64,000 nucleotides of DNA, from contig NC_092092.1 of assembly GCF_045679555.1 (NCBI RefSeq), positions 22,992,969 to 23,056,968 of the forward strand. Reading direction: 5' to 3'. This document shows, piece by piece, positions 45,501 to 56,504 of the stretch; position 1 is the stretch's first letter; each line of letters opens with the position of its first letter. A program made the position numbers and the translations under genes. The notes under the pieces were generated by a model that had not been told where the DNA came from, searched no databases, and worked only from the letters and a program-made list of their open reading frames with translations. The stretch comes from Salvelinus alpinus (lineage: Eukaryota > Chordata > Actinopteri > Salmoniformes > Salmonidae).

Positions 45501-48500
45501 AGCTATGGCGGGTACCTTGAAATGGCCATTCCAGTCACCTCGCGCAGCAGTCTACAGTGATGCGGCACAAACTCTAAGAGCTTGGTGTACATTATTTGAA
45601 GGCCATTGGGGGTGGACTTGACCAGCTGTTCAACGATGACCTGTTGACAACAAAATAGTCAGGTGAAGTACTGTTTATGTAGAGGAAGCATAGACTTCAT
45701 CTCTGAAGAAGAACACAGTACATTAAGTTCTTGAATTGTCCATTTCCGCATCATTTCGTAAATATATTGGTGAGCTAGACACTAAGAGAGTGTCCCAGAA
45801 ACCAGATTAAGTTTACGCCTGGATTTAAAAGCAATTAAAAATCATGATTGTTAGTCCAGGAGTAGGACTGGGACACCAGCCCTACACGCTCTTCTTTACA
45901 TGCTATTTAGCAGACGCTTTTAATCAAAGCGACTTACAGTCATGCGTGCATACATATGGGTGGTCCTGGGAATCGAACTCACATTCCTGGCGTTGCAAGC
46001 ACCATGCACTACCAACTGAGCATACAGGACCTAATCCTGACGCTTCCACTCCCACACAACCTCACCTCATCCATGTAGGGCTTGACCAGGAATTGTCCCA
46101 CCAGAGCCTCTGCGTCCCTAGTCTTGTCGATGGTGGCGTAAGTGCGTAGGCAGTGACGCACAATATCCACATTGGAGGTCTGGAGGCCCTGTATAAGGAG
46201 CCCCTCCAAAGACTGCTGTAGCATGGACGTGATGCCGGAAATACGCTACAACACAGATCGTACACAGACACAGTGTAAGTAAAGGAATCTTTACAATGGG
46301 CAGGCAAGGTCATTTTCAACCATTAACCTTAATCTAGTTTGTGTACTGAAAATCAACCCCAGAAATGCAATGGTGCTGTCAGTGTTGAATAATACGACTT
46401 GACTTACAGGCCTGACTTTGTCCAGCAGGGGCATGCCCTTGCTTTGGACAGCATGGAACTGCAACTGATTGAACTCTGTGGCAATCCGCTCCAGAATCTG
46501 ACCAGCTAAGAGAGGACTACAAAGCAAAAGAAACAGCAAACTTAGAAACTGAAACATACACCAATATATAGAGTACATAACATGAAGAATATAGCTGACA
46601 TAGCTACAGGGATAGGGGTAGGCCCTGAAATGCTGGCTGGATGCCATATTCTCAGAAAATATTAAAAGCAAGGTCAAATTTAAAGTTTCAGTCCGGGATC
46701 TTAAGCATATATTGTACGAATTGGATACGTAACATATCATAAGAATTGCTCAAAAAAGAAGGATGTAAACATATCACACGAAGTGGATGACATAGTACAC
46801 AATTGAATATCGGTTACACAAAGGTAAAATTATCTGGGAAAAGTTAGCAATTCTTTTTTTTACTTCTGGAGGAAATGCAGTTAATAATTGTGAGTCTCCT
46901 CCCTCGCCAATGGAAAAACTTTCGGCCAAACCCCTCCCTTACACTAATTTAGCCCGTGTTTTTCATGGCCAAAAAGCACATTTTGGTATTCATTAATTTT
47001 TACGATATAGCCAATTTGACTTTGTGGCTGTGGAATCTAATGGAAACGTTTATCATCCGTACACAGGCTTGAAAATCACTGCACCAGTTTACGCACCGCC
47101 TTTGCCCAATCCTGATTCGTCCAAATAATCTATACACAATTGAATGAAGTAGCACACAAAAAATGGAGACCCGTTTTGGCTAGTGAGCACCACTTTCAAG
47201 ACTACTGGTTTAAATTACACAAAAGTTCCCAGAGCATCACATTTTTTTGTACTTTTTACGCCTTTTTCTCCCCAATTTCATGATATCCAATTGGTAGTTA
47301 CAGTCTTGTCCCATCGCGTCAACTCCTGTACAGACTCGGGAGAGGCAAAGGTCGAGAGCCATGCGTCCCTGGAGAATCACTTTTAAAAAATGGGGTAATG
47401 GCTTCTTTCTGTGACCTTGCCTCATCATTAACTTAGATGCATCCGTATGGTAGAGAGACTATAATATGTCATATCAGCAAAAAGCTGATGCAATCATTTT
47501 TTTACATACCTGCTTATCTCAAGAGATGTTGAGTCTTTTGAGTTCTGAGAATGTAGGATTTTTTCAATCTTCTCTACTGATCGAACAACTTGGATGAGTC
47601 TTGTGACACACATCTTGTATAGGGGAACAAAAAATGAGAAACATGACAGTTTAAACAGACTCATATCTAGCATCCAGCTACACACATACAAATGTACTGT
47701 ATTTTTCAGAAACACAAATGTCTGAAATGGTAGACATACACTATATTTAATAAAAAGTATGTGGACACCCATTCAAATGAGTGGATTCAGCTATTTCAAC
47801 CACACCCGTTGCTGACAGGGGTATAAAATCGAGCACACAGCCATGCAATATCCATAGACAATCATTGGCAGTAGAATGGCCTTACTGAAAAGCTCAGTGA
47901 CTTTCAAAGTGGCACTGTCATAGGATGCCACCTTTCCAACAAGTCAGTTCGTCAAATTTCTGCCCTACTAGAGCTGCCCCGGTCAACTGTAAGTGCTGTT
48001 GTTGTGAAGTTGAAACATGTAGGAGCAACAACGGCTCAGCCGCGAAGTGGTAGGCCACACAAGCTCACAGAACGGAACCGCCAAGTGCTGAAGCATAAAA
48101 ATCGTCTGTCCTCGGTTGCAACACTCACTAACGAGTTCCAAACTGCCTCTGGAAGCGACGTCAGCACAATAACTGTTCGTCGGGAGCTTCATGAAATGGG
48201 TTTCTATGGCCGAGCAGCCGCACACAAGCCTAAGATCACCATGTGCAATGTCAAGCGTCGGCTGGAGTGGTGTAAAGCTCGCCACCATTGGAAATGCGCT
48301 CTCTAGAGTGATGAATCACGCTTCACCATCTGGCAGTCTGATTTTTTATGGTTCGGGCTAGGCCCCTTAGTTCCAGTGAAGGGAAATCTTAACTCTACAG
48401 CATACAATGACATTCTAGACGATTCTGTGCTTCCAACTTTGTGGAAACCGTTTGGGGAAGGCCCTTTCCTGTTTCAGCATGAAACACAAAGCGAAGTCCA

Positions 48501-50528
48501 TACAGAAATAGTTTGTTGAAGCCTCCCGAGTGGCGCAGCAGTTTAAGGCACTATATCGCAGTTCTAGAAGGGTCACTACAGACTTGAGTTCGATCCCGGG
48601 CTGTATCACAACTAGCCGTGATCGGGAGTTCCATAGGGCGGTACACAATTGGCCCAGTGTTGTCTGGGTTAGGGGATGGTCTGGCCAGGGGGGCTTTACT
48701 TGGCTCATCGCGCACTAGCGACTCCTTGTGGCAGGCCCGGCGCTTGCAAGCTGACCTCGGTAGTCTGGTGAACGGTGTTTCCTCCGACACTGGCTTACGG
48801 GTTAAATGGGCGGGTGTTAAGACGCGCGGTTTGGCGGGTTATGTTTCGGAGGACACATGACTCGACCTTTGCCTCCCGAGCCCGTTGGGGAGTTGCAGCG
48901 ATGAGACAAGATCAAAGTTGGGGAGGAAAAGGGGGTAAAATACAACAACAAAAATATAATAATGGTTTGTCGAGATCGGTGTGGAAGAACATGACTGGCC
49001 TGCACAGTGCCTTGACCTCAAACCCACTGAACACTTTTCAGATGAATTGGAACGCCGACTGCGAGCCAGGCCTAATCGCCCAACATCAGTGCCCGAACTC
49101 AATAATGCTTGTGGCTGAATGGAAGCAAGTGCCTGCAGCAATGTTCCAACATCTAGTGGAACGCCTTCCCAGAAGAGTGGAGGCTGTTATAGCAGCAAAG
49201 GGGGGACCAAAAACATATGAATGCCCATGATTTTGGAATGAGATGTTCGACAAGCAGGTGTCCATATACTTTGCGTCCTGTAGTGTATAACCTTGAGAGT
49301 GCCACGTTATGAGTCATAATACCCATAAAACCTAGAGGTCAAACGCGTACTTTTGGTCATGTAGTGTATAAATCCAGGTTAACAAACCTTTTTGTTTTGC
49401 AAGTCATCTTGCTTTGATAGCTGGTTGTCAATGGCTTGGATCACCTCACTTACTGATGTTCTCAAGCTCTGAAAAAAATGAAAGGGAGAAAGATACATAA
49501 ATAGGACAAAGTGTGTGACCAAGTCAACAGCAATGAAGGTGAAATCAATGTATCATAATATGAAAAAAAGAGTCAAACAGAGCACATACCAGTACCTCTT
49601 CCTGCAACTGACCCAGTGGCACTGATAGCTGGTTCAGGGCTTTGTCCATTCCAACCTAAATAGATGATACATCAAGTATGCCCATTATTCTCTAACTACT
49701 ACTGTAGCTATTAGGCCTAATTGACATTTAATTCCTGATCTTAGCTGGAGCAACTGTTTGGAAGAACAAACAGGCATCTCATCATCACACCCATTTAGAT
49801 TGCTACATCCATATTGAGCAGATTCCGCTGATGCTCCCAGTTTCTTTCAAGTGACATTGTTGTAAAATAGGATTGCCATCTTGTTATTTGGCTACAAATG
49901 CATGGTTGTAACGTTCATTAATGCCACATATGGGTGGGGGACACTGCAGCATCTTGGACGTGACAGCCGTAGGAACCTACCAGATTGGTGGAGAGGTTGA
50001 CAAAGTCTGCATAGTCTTTGTTGATGAGCTCCACCATGGCTGTTTTGAGCAGTTTGTAATACATCTCAAGGTCCTCGCGCATTTCCTCCAGCTGGACATG
50101 CTTTCTGCAATCAGCAACAAACTGATCTACGTCGAAGTCATCCTGAATGCAACAGAAGATGAAGAAGAAAACATGTATCATGATTGATCATGTAGTTAAC
50201 GTTAGCTAGCCAATGCTTATGCAAAATCTGTCCAGCAGAAACTAACTTGCTAGCTGCTTGCCATTTCTAATCGGGCATTAACAGTTTGATGAAGAAGGTA
50301 GATAGCTAAATACGAGGAGACAAATTTAGGCGTATATAATTCGTGTCTTTTCAAGATGTGATAACATGGAATGAAGCCAGTTTGGCTGATCACTGCTAGC
50401 TAACCTATGGCAATACTAGGTCACGTTAGCTTGGAAAAGTGACATGATCTTAGCTACTGTTAGCTAACTACCTTCATAAACACGTCCTTGTCGAAACAGA
50501 GAGAATCCGGCCCCTTTGGCAGATTCAT
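39593..50528 (-). CDS. cog2: Conserved oligomeric Golgi complex subunit 2
   Basis: COG2 belongs to lobe A of the COG tether, which captures retrograde vesicles at the Golgi. Eighteen coding exons (high to low): 50528-50472, 50142-49981, 49655-49590, 49468-49388, 47613-47510, 46516-46408, 46245-46066, 45640-45516, 44966-44840, 44610-44471, 43857-43796, 43652-43501, 43245-43060, 41966-41894, 41709-41567, 41381-41242, 40861-40681, 39700-39593. All junctions are GT/AG and phases agree, giving 731 residues (human 738). Residues 1-19 are MNLPKGPDSLCFDKDVFMK. The helical N-terminal domain includes MVELINKDYADFVNLSTNLV and RSVEKIEKIL. Exon 13 (residues 456-517) is a Ser/Thr-rich linker. The conserved C-terminal domain ends with QLALDVEYLGEQ and a last exon to QAVP. 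Start chosen by conservation and A at -3. No disruption seen. Head-to-head with pgbd5, tail-to-tail with agt. Confidence 0.97.
39718..40520. mobile_element. Nested, opposed LINE copies in cog2 intron 17
   Basis: An outer LINE 3' fragment on the - strand (39718-39945 and 40266-40520) is split by a second, + strand LINE 3' fragment (about 39946-40265) of the same family. The inner copy runs ACTCCTGAACATCTAATCAA to a tail ACATGTTGTATTCGGCGCAT. The outer copy resumes exactly where it broke off: GAGGTAATAT on the left, AATATGTACATGTAGG on the right. The two copies are partly complementary. The outer copy's A/T tail ends about 18 bases upstream of the last cog2 exon. Confidence 0.88.
42130..42968 (+). 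mobile_element. LINE 3' end in cog2 intron 13
   Basis: Antisense to cog2. The C-terminal part of a non-LTR reverse transcriptase is legible with one or two frame breaks: VKLTILPILDFGDVIYKIAS, then PPYLSSLVTIAAPTRSTRSR, then FGRHSFQFSAANDWNELQKS. The 3' UTR ends AACTAGCCTACCTGGTTAAA, a tail shared with the SINEs here. It is the same family as the large - strand LINE at 54830-60763. Confidence 0.88.
45037..45434 (-). mobile_element. LINE 3' fragment in cog2 intron 8
   Basis: Same orientation as cog2. It begins with the tail complement (AAATCAAATTGTATTTGTCA), continues through TTGGACCTAGGCTTGGCGCT and TGGCAGGAAGCTTGGCCCCA, and stops near 45434, about 80 bases downstream of exon 8 (45516). It belongs to the 38166-38694 family with an internal deletion near 45150. 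Confidence 0.85.
45885..46030 (-). mobile_element. SINE (V-SINE-like) in cog2 intron 7
   Basis: The + strand shows TTTAGCAGACGCTTTTAATC, then AAGCGACTTACAGTCATGCG (tail region complement), then GGGAATCGAACTCACATTCC (B-box side) and CACTACCAACTGAGC (A-box side). It ends only about 35 bases from exon 7 (46066). Confidence 0.75.
48004..49230 (+). pseudogene. Tc1-like transposase pseudogene, interrupted by SINE
   Basis: The N-terminal frame (48004-48306) encodes KLKHVGATTAQPRSGRPHKL (paired/HTH region) and continues to RRLEWCKARHHWKCAL, where a stop replaces the expected residue just before SDESRF, the first catalytic Asp block. A SINE then separates the middle from the last part, which starts WFVEIGVEEHDWPAQCLDLK after 48961; here the DLNP-type catalytic block has become DLKPTEHF. 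The pseudogene ends KGGPKTYECP at 49230. Inactive. Confidence 0.88.
48520..48963 (+). mobile_element. Full-length tRNA-derived SINE inside the Tc1 element
   Basis: Head CCTCCCGAGTGGCGCAGCAG (A box) and GAGTTCGATCCCGGG (B box), a long body with CCAGTGTTGTCTGGGTTAGG and TTTCGGAGGACACATGACTC, and an A-rich end. Flanked by AGTTTGTTGA (48510-48519) and GGTTTGTCGA (48964-48973), a target duplication with two differences. It splits the transposase frame, so it inserted after the Tc1 copy arrived. Confidence 0.9.
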
Positions 50529-51891
50529 TTTCTTTCGTACTATCCTTGAAATCGATAAAGGCGGGACATGTAGTTATAATATAAAGTTTAAAAAAGTTGC
50601 TAAATAATTTCTGAAGAATGAGAAGAGGGAAAAATACTGAAATTATACTTCCGCAAACATGGCAGTGTACCTCAACGATAGAACAATGAGACAGATATTT
50701 CACCGGATGTACAATGTGAAGCATCCGGTTAGTGTTTCCACTCACTACCAAATATGGTGATGAGAGGAAGTCCATTGGCTAGCAGTGGGAGAAGATTTTT
50801 CTCATCTATGAAACATTTGATCTCAATGCAGTTTTATTTTTCCAAAACCAGTACCTATTACAGAGTGGGCTACGTTTTGTAGACTTTACCCTGTGCCAAA
50901 GTTTTTAAAAAATGAGTAGTTTAGGAGTGCAAGGGCGAATTGAGTTATTGCACACGCGCACTTCAAAGAGTAGGCGTTCCCTAACGGAAATATGCAAATA
51001 CATTGTAGTACGCGCCAATAGGTTGTCGCTAGCTCGTGCTTGGCTCTGTCAACCTCCTTGCGTGTTCTGCACACTATGATTCATTTTCTATCTTGGGTTA
51101 GTTATAAAAATCTTTGGTACCATACCAACAAGTAAGATGACTGGGACGACCCCATCTATTGCACCCCCACAGGGCGCCAAGGGGAACGTTGTTTGTTTTA
51201 TTCTAAGCATGGTGGTCTTAGAAACAGATTTTATCATACAAATCCTGACCTGCTGTTGCTCTCCTTTTCACAGGATATCATTAAACATTTTCAAAAATTA
51301 CTTTAAATAGTTCCTGTAATTGCAATGTCATTGAATAAACGAATGCATTAATCATATATGTATTTTATATTCGTATCATAAGCAAAAATCTATTTATAGG
51401 GTATATGCATGTTCTAACCGCATCAGAACACAATTCTGCTTTAATACCATAAGATTTGACGTTGCAGTGAGATAACAACGCTATTGGCCAGTACAGGAGA
51501 GCAACCAGGTCAGCTGACATGTAGATGCCGCGTATTTATTGAGGTCTCTACACAGTACGAGCCACCAACGAAATAGCTGGCCCAACCAGGATGCGCAGAG
51601 AGTGATAAATATTGATAATTTCGGTCTCTGTACGCAGCGCGGAGGGGAACTTCAGTAGCCTTGATGAGGACAGCTCCCCTCCGGTCGATGCTTTGAAGAA
51701 AGGGGAGAGTCGAAGTTATCGCATCACAAGTCAAGTCTGCAGTAGGCCTAGCAGAATTATCAAACGCGCACAGTGGGGAGTGGGCTGTCATCTCCCGTGG
51801 GTAGGTGTGTGTGTGGCACGGGTTTTTCCCCAGTATAGTTGCATGCCGAATATTGTGCGGTGTGGTAAGCTACCAAGTGCATCGACCAGCG
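50529..51891. promoter_or_regulatory. Divergent cog2/pgbd5 intergenic region
   Basis: The 1.36 kb between the two start codons must hold both promoters and 5' UTRs. No coding exon or transposon was recognised. The part next to pgbd5 (about 51590-51890) is richer in CpG (GTACGCAGCGCGGAGGGGAA, CCTCCGGTCGATGC) than the AT-rich centre (51240-51430). I could not locate either transcription start. Confidence 0.5.
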
Positions 51892-52204
51892 ATGGCGGAA
51901 TGTGGAATGAAGGCGCTGTCTGTCCTGGAGGCGGCCCGCTCACGCTACGAAAGCTTGCAGATTTCAGATGATGTTTTTGGGGAATCGGGAGATGACAGTA
52001 GCGACAATCCCTTTTACAGCACTTCGGGTGACTCGAATTCGGATAACTGTTGCTTGGAGGCCGGGGATGATCAAAGGGCAGGTGAGACTGGGAACTGTCA
52101 AAACGGAGGTCCACCCGGCTCTATCTCAAAGACCCAAGCAGAGAAGGATGGATGGAGCGACACACTGCAAGATATCACGGTGGCCCCCTACAACGACACA
52201 TATG
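51892..52204 (+). CDS. pgbd5: PGBD5 (piggyBac-derived 5), first coding exon
   Basis: PGBD5 is a vertebrate protein derived from a piggyBac transposase, expressed mainly in the nervous system in mammals. The exon encodes 104 complete codons plus one base and stops at a good donor, GTATGT. The frame starts MAECGMKALSVLEAARSRYE and contains YESLQISDDVFGESG and NPFYST, the hallmark of the PGBD5 N-terminus; a Ser/Asp-rich, probably disordered tail follows. The ATG has G at -3 and +4, and the frame is also open 29 codons upstream, so the start rests on family conservation. Later exons with the transposase-like domain were not found up to 64000 and presumably lie beyond. Divergent from cog2. Confidence 0.92.
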
Positions 52205-52264
52205 GTATGTAATTTCAAGAATAAAGCCTAGCTTGAATTAATAGGTTAAGGTCATTATCTCCAT

Positions 52265-52296
<32 letters not shown>

Positions 52297-52960
52297 CTTT
52301 CTCGTGAGCATGCGTGTCCATCTAATTAGTAGCCTATGATTGTAGGTCCTGATTGAACAGCAGGCCCAGAGAGTGAGAGAGAAAAAGCCCAAGTTTCCTT
52401 TAATAAAGGAACATGACACAATGTGGATGAATTGCTTAGAGAATTGTGGCTTATATGATTGGTCAGAATCTTACAAACAGTGAAGTGGCAGTCTGGGAAT
52501 GTGGTGGAGAAACAGGACAATTAGTTAACAGTGAGCAGACAGACATGCTGCTCCTCCCAATTATGTAGCCCAGGAAATGGAAATGGGCATAGAGGACAAG
52601 TTGCAGAGGAGCCTAAGTGAATTAAAGACAATATTGGCACAGAACACATGTTTGAGCACTCTCTGCCTCTCTCTCCGGTCTCTCCAGACACAAATAACAT
52701 TGTGCAACATCTTTGCCAGTTCGGCCACATGTATTTGCCAACTAAGGCATTGTAGTATGCCAATGCATATTTTGGACCAGCTGCCATTGTAAAGGAATAC
52801 TGAGCAGTTGCATGTCATGCTTAAAGGGGTAAAGCATACTAGTACCAGCAACAACCTAACCAAATATGTAATATTCTTATCCTTACAAATGTCCTGTAAA
52901 ATTGTCAATGTATTACAGATGATTATCAGTCATATAGAAGTAAAAAATAGCATTATGGAT
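52205..52960 (+). other. pgbd5 intron 1, proximal part
   Basis: Non-coding, with a GT dinucleotide run of about 13 copies at 52266-52291. No exon or known repeat recognised in the remainder. Confidence 0.55.
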
Positions 52961-53439
52961 TAGAGGTCGACCGATTATGATTTTTCAACGCCGATACTGA
53001 TTATTGGAGGATTTTAAAATTTTATTTGTAATAATGACAGTTATAACAATACTGAATTAACACTTATTTTAACTTAATATAATACATCAATAAAATCAAT
53101 TTAGCCTCAAATAAATAATGAAACATGTTCAATATTGTTTAAAGAATGCAAAAACAAAGTGTTGGAGAATTAAGTAAAAGTGCAATATGTGCCATGTAAG
53201 AAAGCTAACGTTTAAGTTCCTTGCTCAGAACATGTGAACATATGAAAGCTGGTGGTTCCTTTTTAACATGAGTCTTCAATATTCCCAGGTAAGAAGTTTT
53301 AGGTTGTAGTTATTATAGGAATTATAGGACTATTTCTCTCTATACGATTTATATTTCATATACCTTTGACTTTTGGATGATCTTATAGGCACTTTAGTAT
53401 TGCCATTGTAACAGTATAGCTTCCATCCCTCTCCTCGCT

Positions 53440-53600
53440 CCTACCTGGGCTCGAACCAGGAACACATTGACAACAGCCACCCTCGAAGCAGCGTTACCCA
53501 TGCAGAGCAACTACTCCAAGTCTCAGAGCGAGTGACTTTTGAAACGCTATTAGCGCGCACCCCGCTAACTAGCTAGCCATTTCACATCGGTTACACCAGC
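53440..53600 (-). repeat. tRNA-like (SINE-like) segment
   Basis: On the - strand CTGGTTCGAGCCCAGG forms a good B box, with an A-box-like GGCTAGCTAGTTAGCGGGG upstream at an unusually long distance. It sits inside the hAT-like element. No full tRNA fold is present. Confidence 0.45.
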
Positions 53601-54387
53601 CTAATCTCCCTAATCTCGGTAGTTGATAGGCTTGAAGTCATAAACAGCGCAATGCTTGAAGCATTGCGAAGAGCTGCTGGCAAAACGCACTACAGTGCTG
53701 TTTGAATGAATGCTTACGAGCCTGCTGGTGCCTACCACCGCTCAGTCAGACTGCTCTATCAAATCATAGACTTAATCATAACATAATAACACACAGAAAT
53801 ACGAGCCTTAGGTCATTAATATGGTCGAATCCGGAAAGTATCATCTCAAACAAGACGTTTATTCTTTCAGTGAAATACGGAACCGTTCTGTATTTATCTA
53901 ACGGGTGGCATCCATAAGTCTAAATATTCCTGTTACATTGCACAACCTTCAATGTTATGTCATAATTACGTAAAATTCTGGCAAATTAGTTCGCAATGAG
54001 CCAGGCGGCCCAAACTGTTGCATATACTCTGACTCTGCGTGCATTGATCGCAAGAGAAGTGACACAATTCCACCTGGTTAATATTGCCTGCAAACCTGGA
54101 TTTCTTTTAGCTAAATATGCAGGTTTAAAAATATATACTTCTGTGTATTGATTTTAAGAAAGGTATTGATGTTTATGGTTAGGTACACGTTGGAGCAACG
54201 ACAGTCCTTTTTCGCGAATGCGCACTGCATCGATTATATGCAACGCAGGACACGCTAGATAAACTAGTAATATCATCAACCATGTGTAGTTATAACTAGT
54301 GATTATGATTGATTGATTGTTTTTTATAAGATAAGTTTAATGCTAGCTAGCAACTTACCTTGGCTTCTTACTGCATTCGCGTAACAC

Positions 54388-54585
54388 CTCCTCGTGAGGC
54401 AGGTGGTTAGAGCGTTGGACTAGTTAACCGTAAGGTTGCAAGATTGAATCCCTGAGCTGACAAGGTAAAAATCTGTCGTTCTGCCCCTGAACAAGGCAGT
54501 TAACCCACCGTTCCTAGGCCGTCATTGAAAATAAGAATGTGTTCTTAACTGACTTGCCTAGTTAAATAAAGGTGTAAAAAAAAAA
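54388..54585 (+). mobile_element. tRNA-derived SINE nested in the hAT-like element
   Basis: Reads CAGGTGGTTAGAGCGTTGGA (A box), GCAAGATTGAATCCCTGAGC (B-box region), AACAAGGCAGTTAACCCACC, tail AACTGACTTGCCTAGTTAAA and poly-A. Same family as 21098-21305, opposite strand. Confidence 0.88.
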
Positions 54586-55150
54586 AACGGCATCCAAAAA
54601 TACCGATTTCCGATTGTTATGAAAACTTGAAATCGGCCCTAATTAATCGGCCATTCCGATTTAAACGGTCGACCTCTATTATGAATGTATCACACAACAA
54701 GTGTAGGTTGAGGGTCCTGTCTTCATCATTGCTCTGTTTGAAAGCTCTGTCACTGAGACCAGATGTGACTTGCAAATAAATGCCCCCTCTCGCTAAATGG
54801 TGGTCTGGGGGTGCATTGTGCCACTGTCAGGACGTGGCCAAGATAAAGCATAGCAGTGTGAACAGACAACAATACAGAGTTACACATGTAGTAAACAATA
54901 AACAACTCAATAACACAGTAGGGGGGGGAAATGAGTCTATATACATTGTGTGCAAAATGCATGAGGAGGTAGGCAGTAAATAGGCCATAGGAGCGAATAA
55001 TTACAATTTAGCAGATTAACACTGGAGTGATAAATCATCAGATGATCATGTGCAAGTAGAGATACTGGTGTGCAAAAGAGCAGAAAAGTAAATAAATAAA
55101 AACAGTAAGGGGGTGAGGTAGGTAAATTGGGTGGACTGTTTACAGATGGA

Positions 55151-56500
55151 CTATGTACAGCTGCAGCGATCGGTTAGCTGCTCAGATAGCAGATGTTTAA
55201 AGTTGGTGAGGGAAATAAAAGTCTCCAACTTCAGCGATTTTTGCAATTTGTTCCAGTCACAGGCAGCAGAGAACTGGAAGGAAAGGCGGCCAAATGAGGT
55301 GTTGGCTTTTGGTATGATCAGTGAGATATACCTGCTGGAGCGCGTGCTACGGGTGGGTGTTGTTATCGTGACCAGTGAACTGAGATAAGGCGGAGCTTTA
55401 CCTAGCATGGACTTATAGATGACCTGGAGCCAGTGGGTCTGGCGACGAATATGTAGCGAGGGCCAGCCGACTAGAGCATACAGGTCGCAGTGGTGGGTGG
55501 TATAAGGTGTTTTAGTAGCAAAACGGATGGCATTACGATAAACTGCATCTAGTTTGCTGAGTAGAGTATTGGAAGCTATTTTGTAGATGACATCGCCGAA
55601 GTCGAGGATCGGTAGGATAGTCAGTTTTACTAGGGTAAGTTTGGCGGCGTGAGTGAAGGAGGCTTTGTTGCGAAATAGAAAGCCGAATCTTGATTTGATT
55701 TTGGATTGGAGATATTTAATATGAGTCTGGAAGGAGAGTTTACAGTCTAGCCAGACACCTAGGTATTTATAGATGTCCACATATTCTAGGTCGGAACCGT
55801 CCAGGGTGGTGATGCTAGTCAGGCGGGCGGGTGCAGGCAGCGAACGGTTGAAAAGCATGCATTTGGTTTTACTAGCGTTTAAGAGCAGTTGGAGGCCACG
55901 GAAGGAGTGTTGTATGGCATTGAAGCTCGTTTGGAGGTTAGATAGCACAGTGTCCAAGGAAGGGCCAGAAGTATACAGAATGGTGTCGTCTGCGTAGAGG
56001 TGGATCAGGGAATCGCCCGCAGCAAGAGCAACATCATTGATATATACAGAGAAAAGAGTCGGCCCGAGAATTGAACCCTGTGGTACCCCCATAGAGACTG
56101 CCAGAGGACCGGACAACATGCCCTCCGATTTGACACACTGAACTCTGTCTGCAAAGTAGTTGGTGAACCAGGCAAGGCAGTCATCAGAAAAACCGAGGCT
56201 ACTGAGTCTGCCGATAAGAATATGATGATTGACAGAGTCGAAAGCCTTGGCCAGGTCGATGAAGACGGCTGCACAGTACTGTCTTTTATCGATGGCGGTT
56301 ATGATATCATTTAGTACCTTGAGGTACTAAATGAGGTGCACCCGTGACCGGCTCGGAAACCGGATTGCACAGCGGAGAAGGTACGGTGGGATTCGAGATG
56401 GTCAGTGATCTGTTTATTAACTTGGCTTTCGAAGACCTTAGATAGGCAGGGCAGGATGGATATAGGTCTGTAACAGTTTGGGTCCAGGGTGTCTCCCCCT
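55151..56500 (-). pseudogene. LINE reverse transcriptase, C-terminal half
   Basis: The frame resumes right after the TTAA insertion as GDTLDPNCYRPISILPCLSK and QSGFRAGHGCTS, then shifts at the palindrome 56307-56334. From there an open frame runs to 55151 and carries all central RT motifs: AAVFIDLAKAFDSVNH (motif A), GVPQGSILGPTLF (motif B) and YADDT (motif C, catalytic Asp pair). The conserved C-terminal region follows, ending FKHLLSEQLTDRCSCT and a stop. Apart from one shift this part is well preserved, suggesting a fairly young element. Confidence 0.92.
56307..56334. repeat. 12-bp perfect palindrome arms at the RT frameshift
   Basis: TCATTTAGTACC (56307-56318), loop TTGA, then GGTACTAAATGA (56323-56334). 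On the coding (-) strand the reading frame is broken exactly here, between GHGCTS and the intact downstream frame. Confidence 0.95.
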
Positions 56501-56504
56501 TTAA

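Larger units (their letters stand above)
47739..49289 (+). mobile_element. Tc1-like transposon in cog2 intron 4, split by a SINE
   Basis: Ends are TATATTTAATAAAAAGTATG then TGGACACCC on the left and GGTGTCCATATACTTTGCGT on the right: inverted repeats of the Tc1 type. Removing the inserted SINE (48520-48963) leaves about 1.1 kb. It lies antisense to cog2, well away from splice sites. Confidence 0.92.
52961..54678. mobile_element. hAT-like non-autonomous element in pgbd5 intron 1
   Basis: Ends are TAGAGGTCGACCGATTATGA and CGGTCGACCTCTA, a 13-bp perfect inverted repeat. Flanking 8-mers TTATGGAT (52953-52960) and TTATGAAT (54679-54686) differ at one base, as for a hAT target duplication. The 1.7 kb interior has no transposase. 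It carries an internal tRNA-like segment near 53440-53600 and a nested SINE at 54388-54585. Confidence 0.85.

Noticed and set aside
50464-50775. 103-codon frame overlapping the start of cog2 in another frame
   Set aside because: The COG2 frame starting at 50528 matches the family and joins exon 2 in phase; this frame does not.
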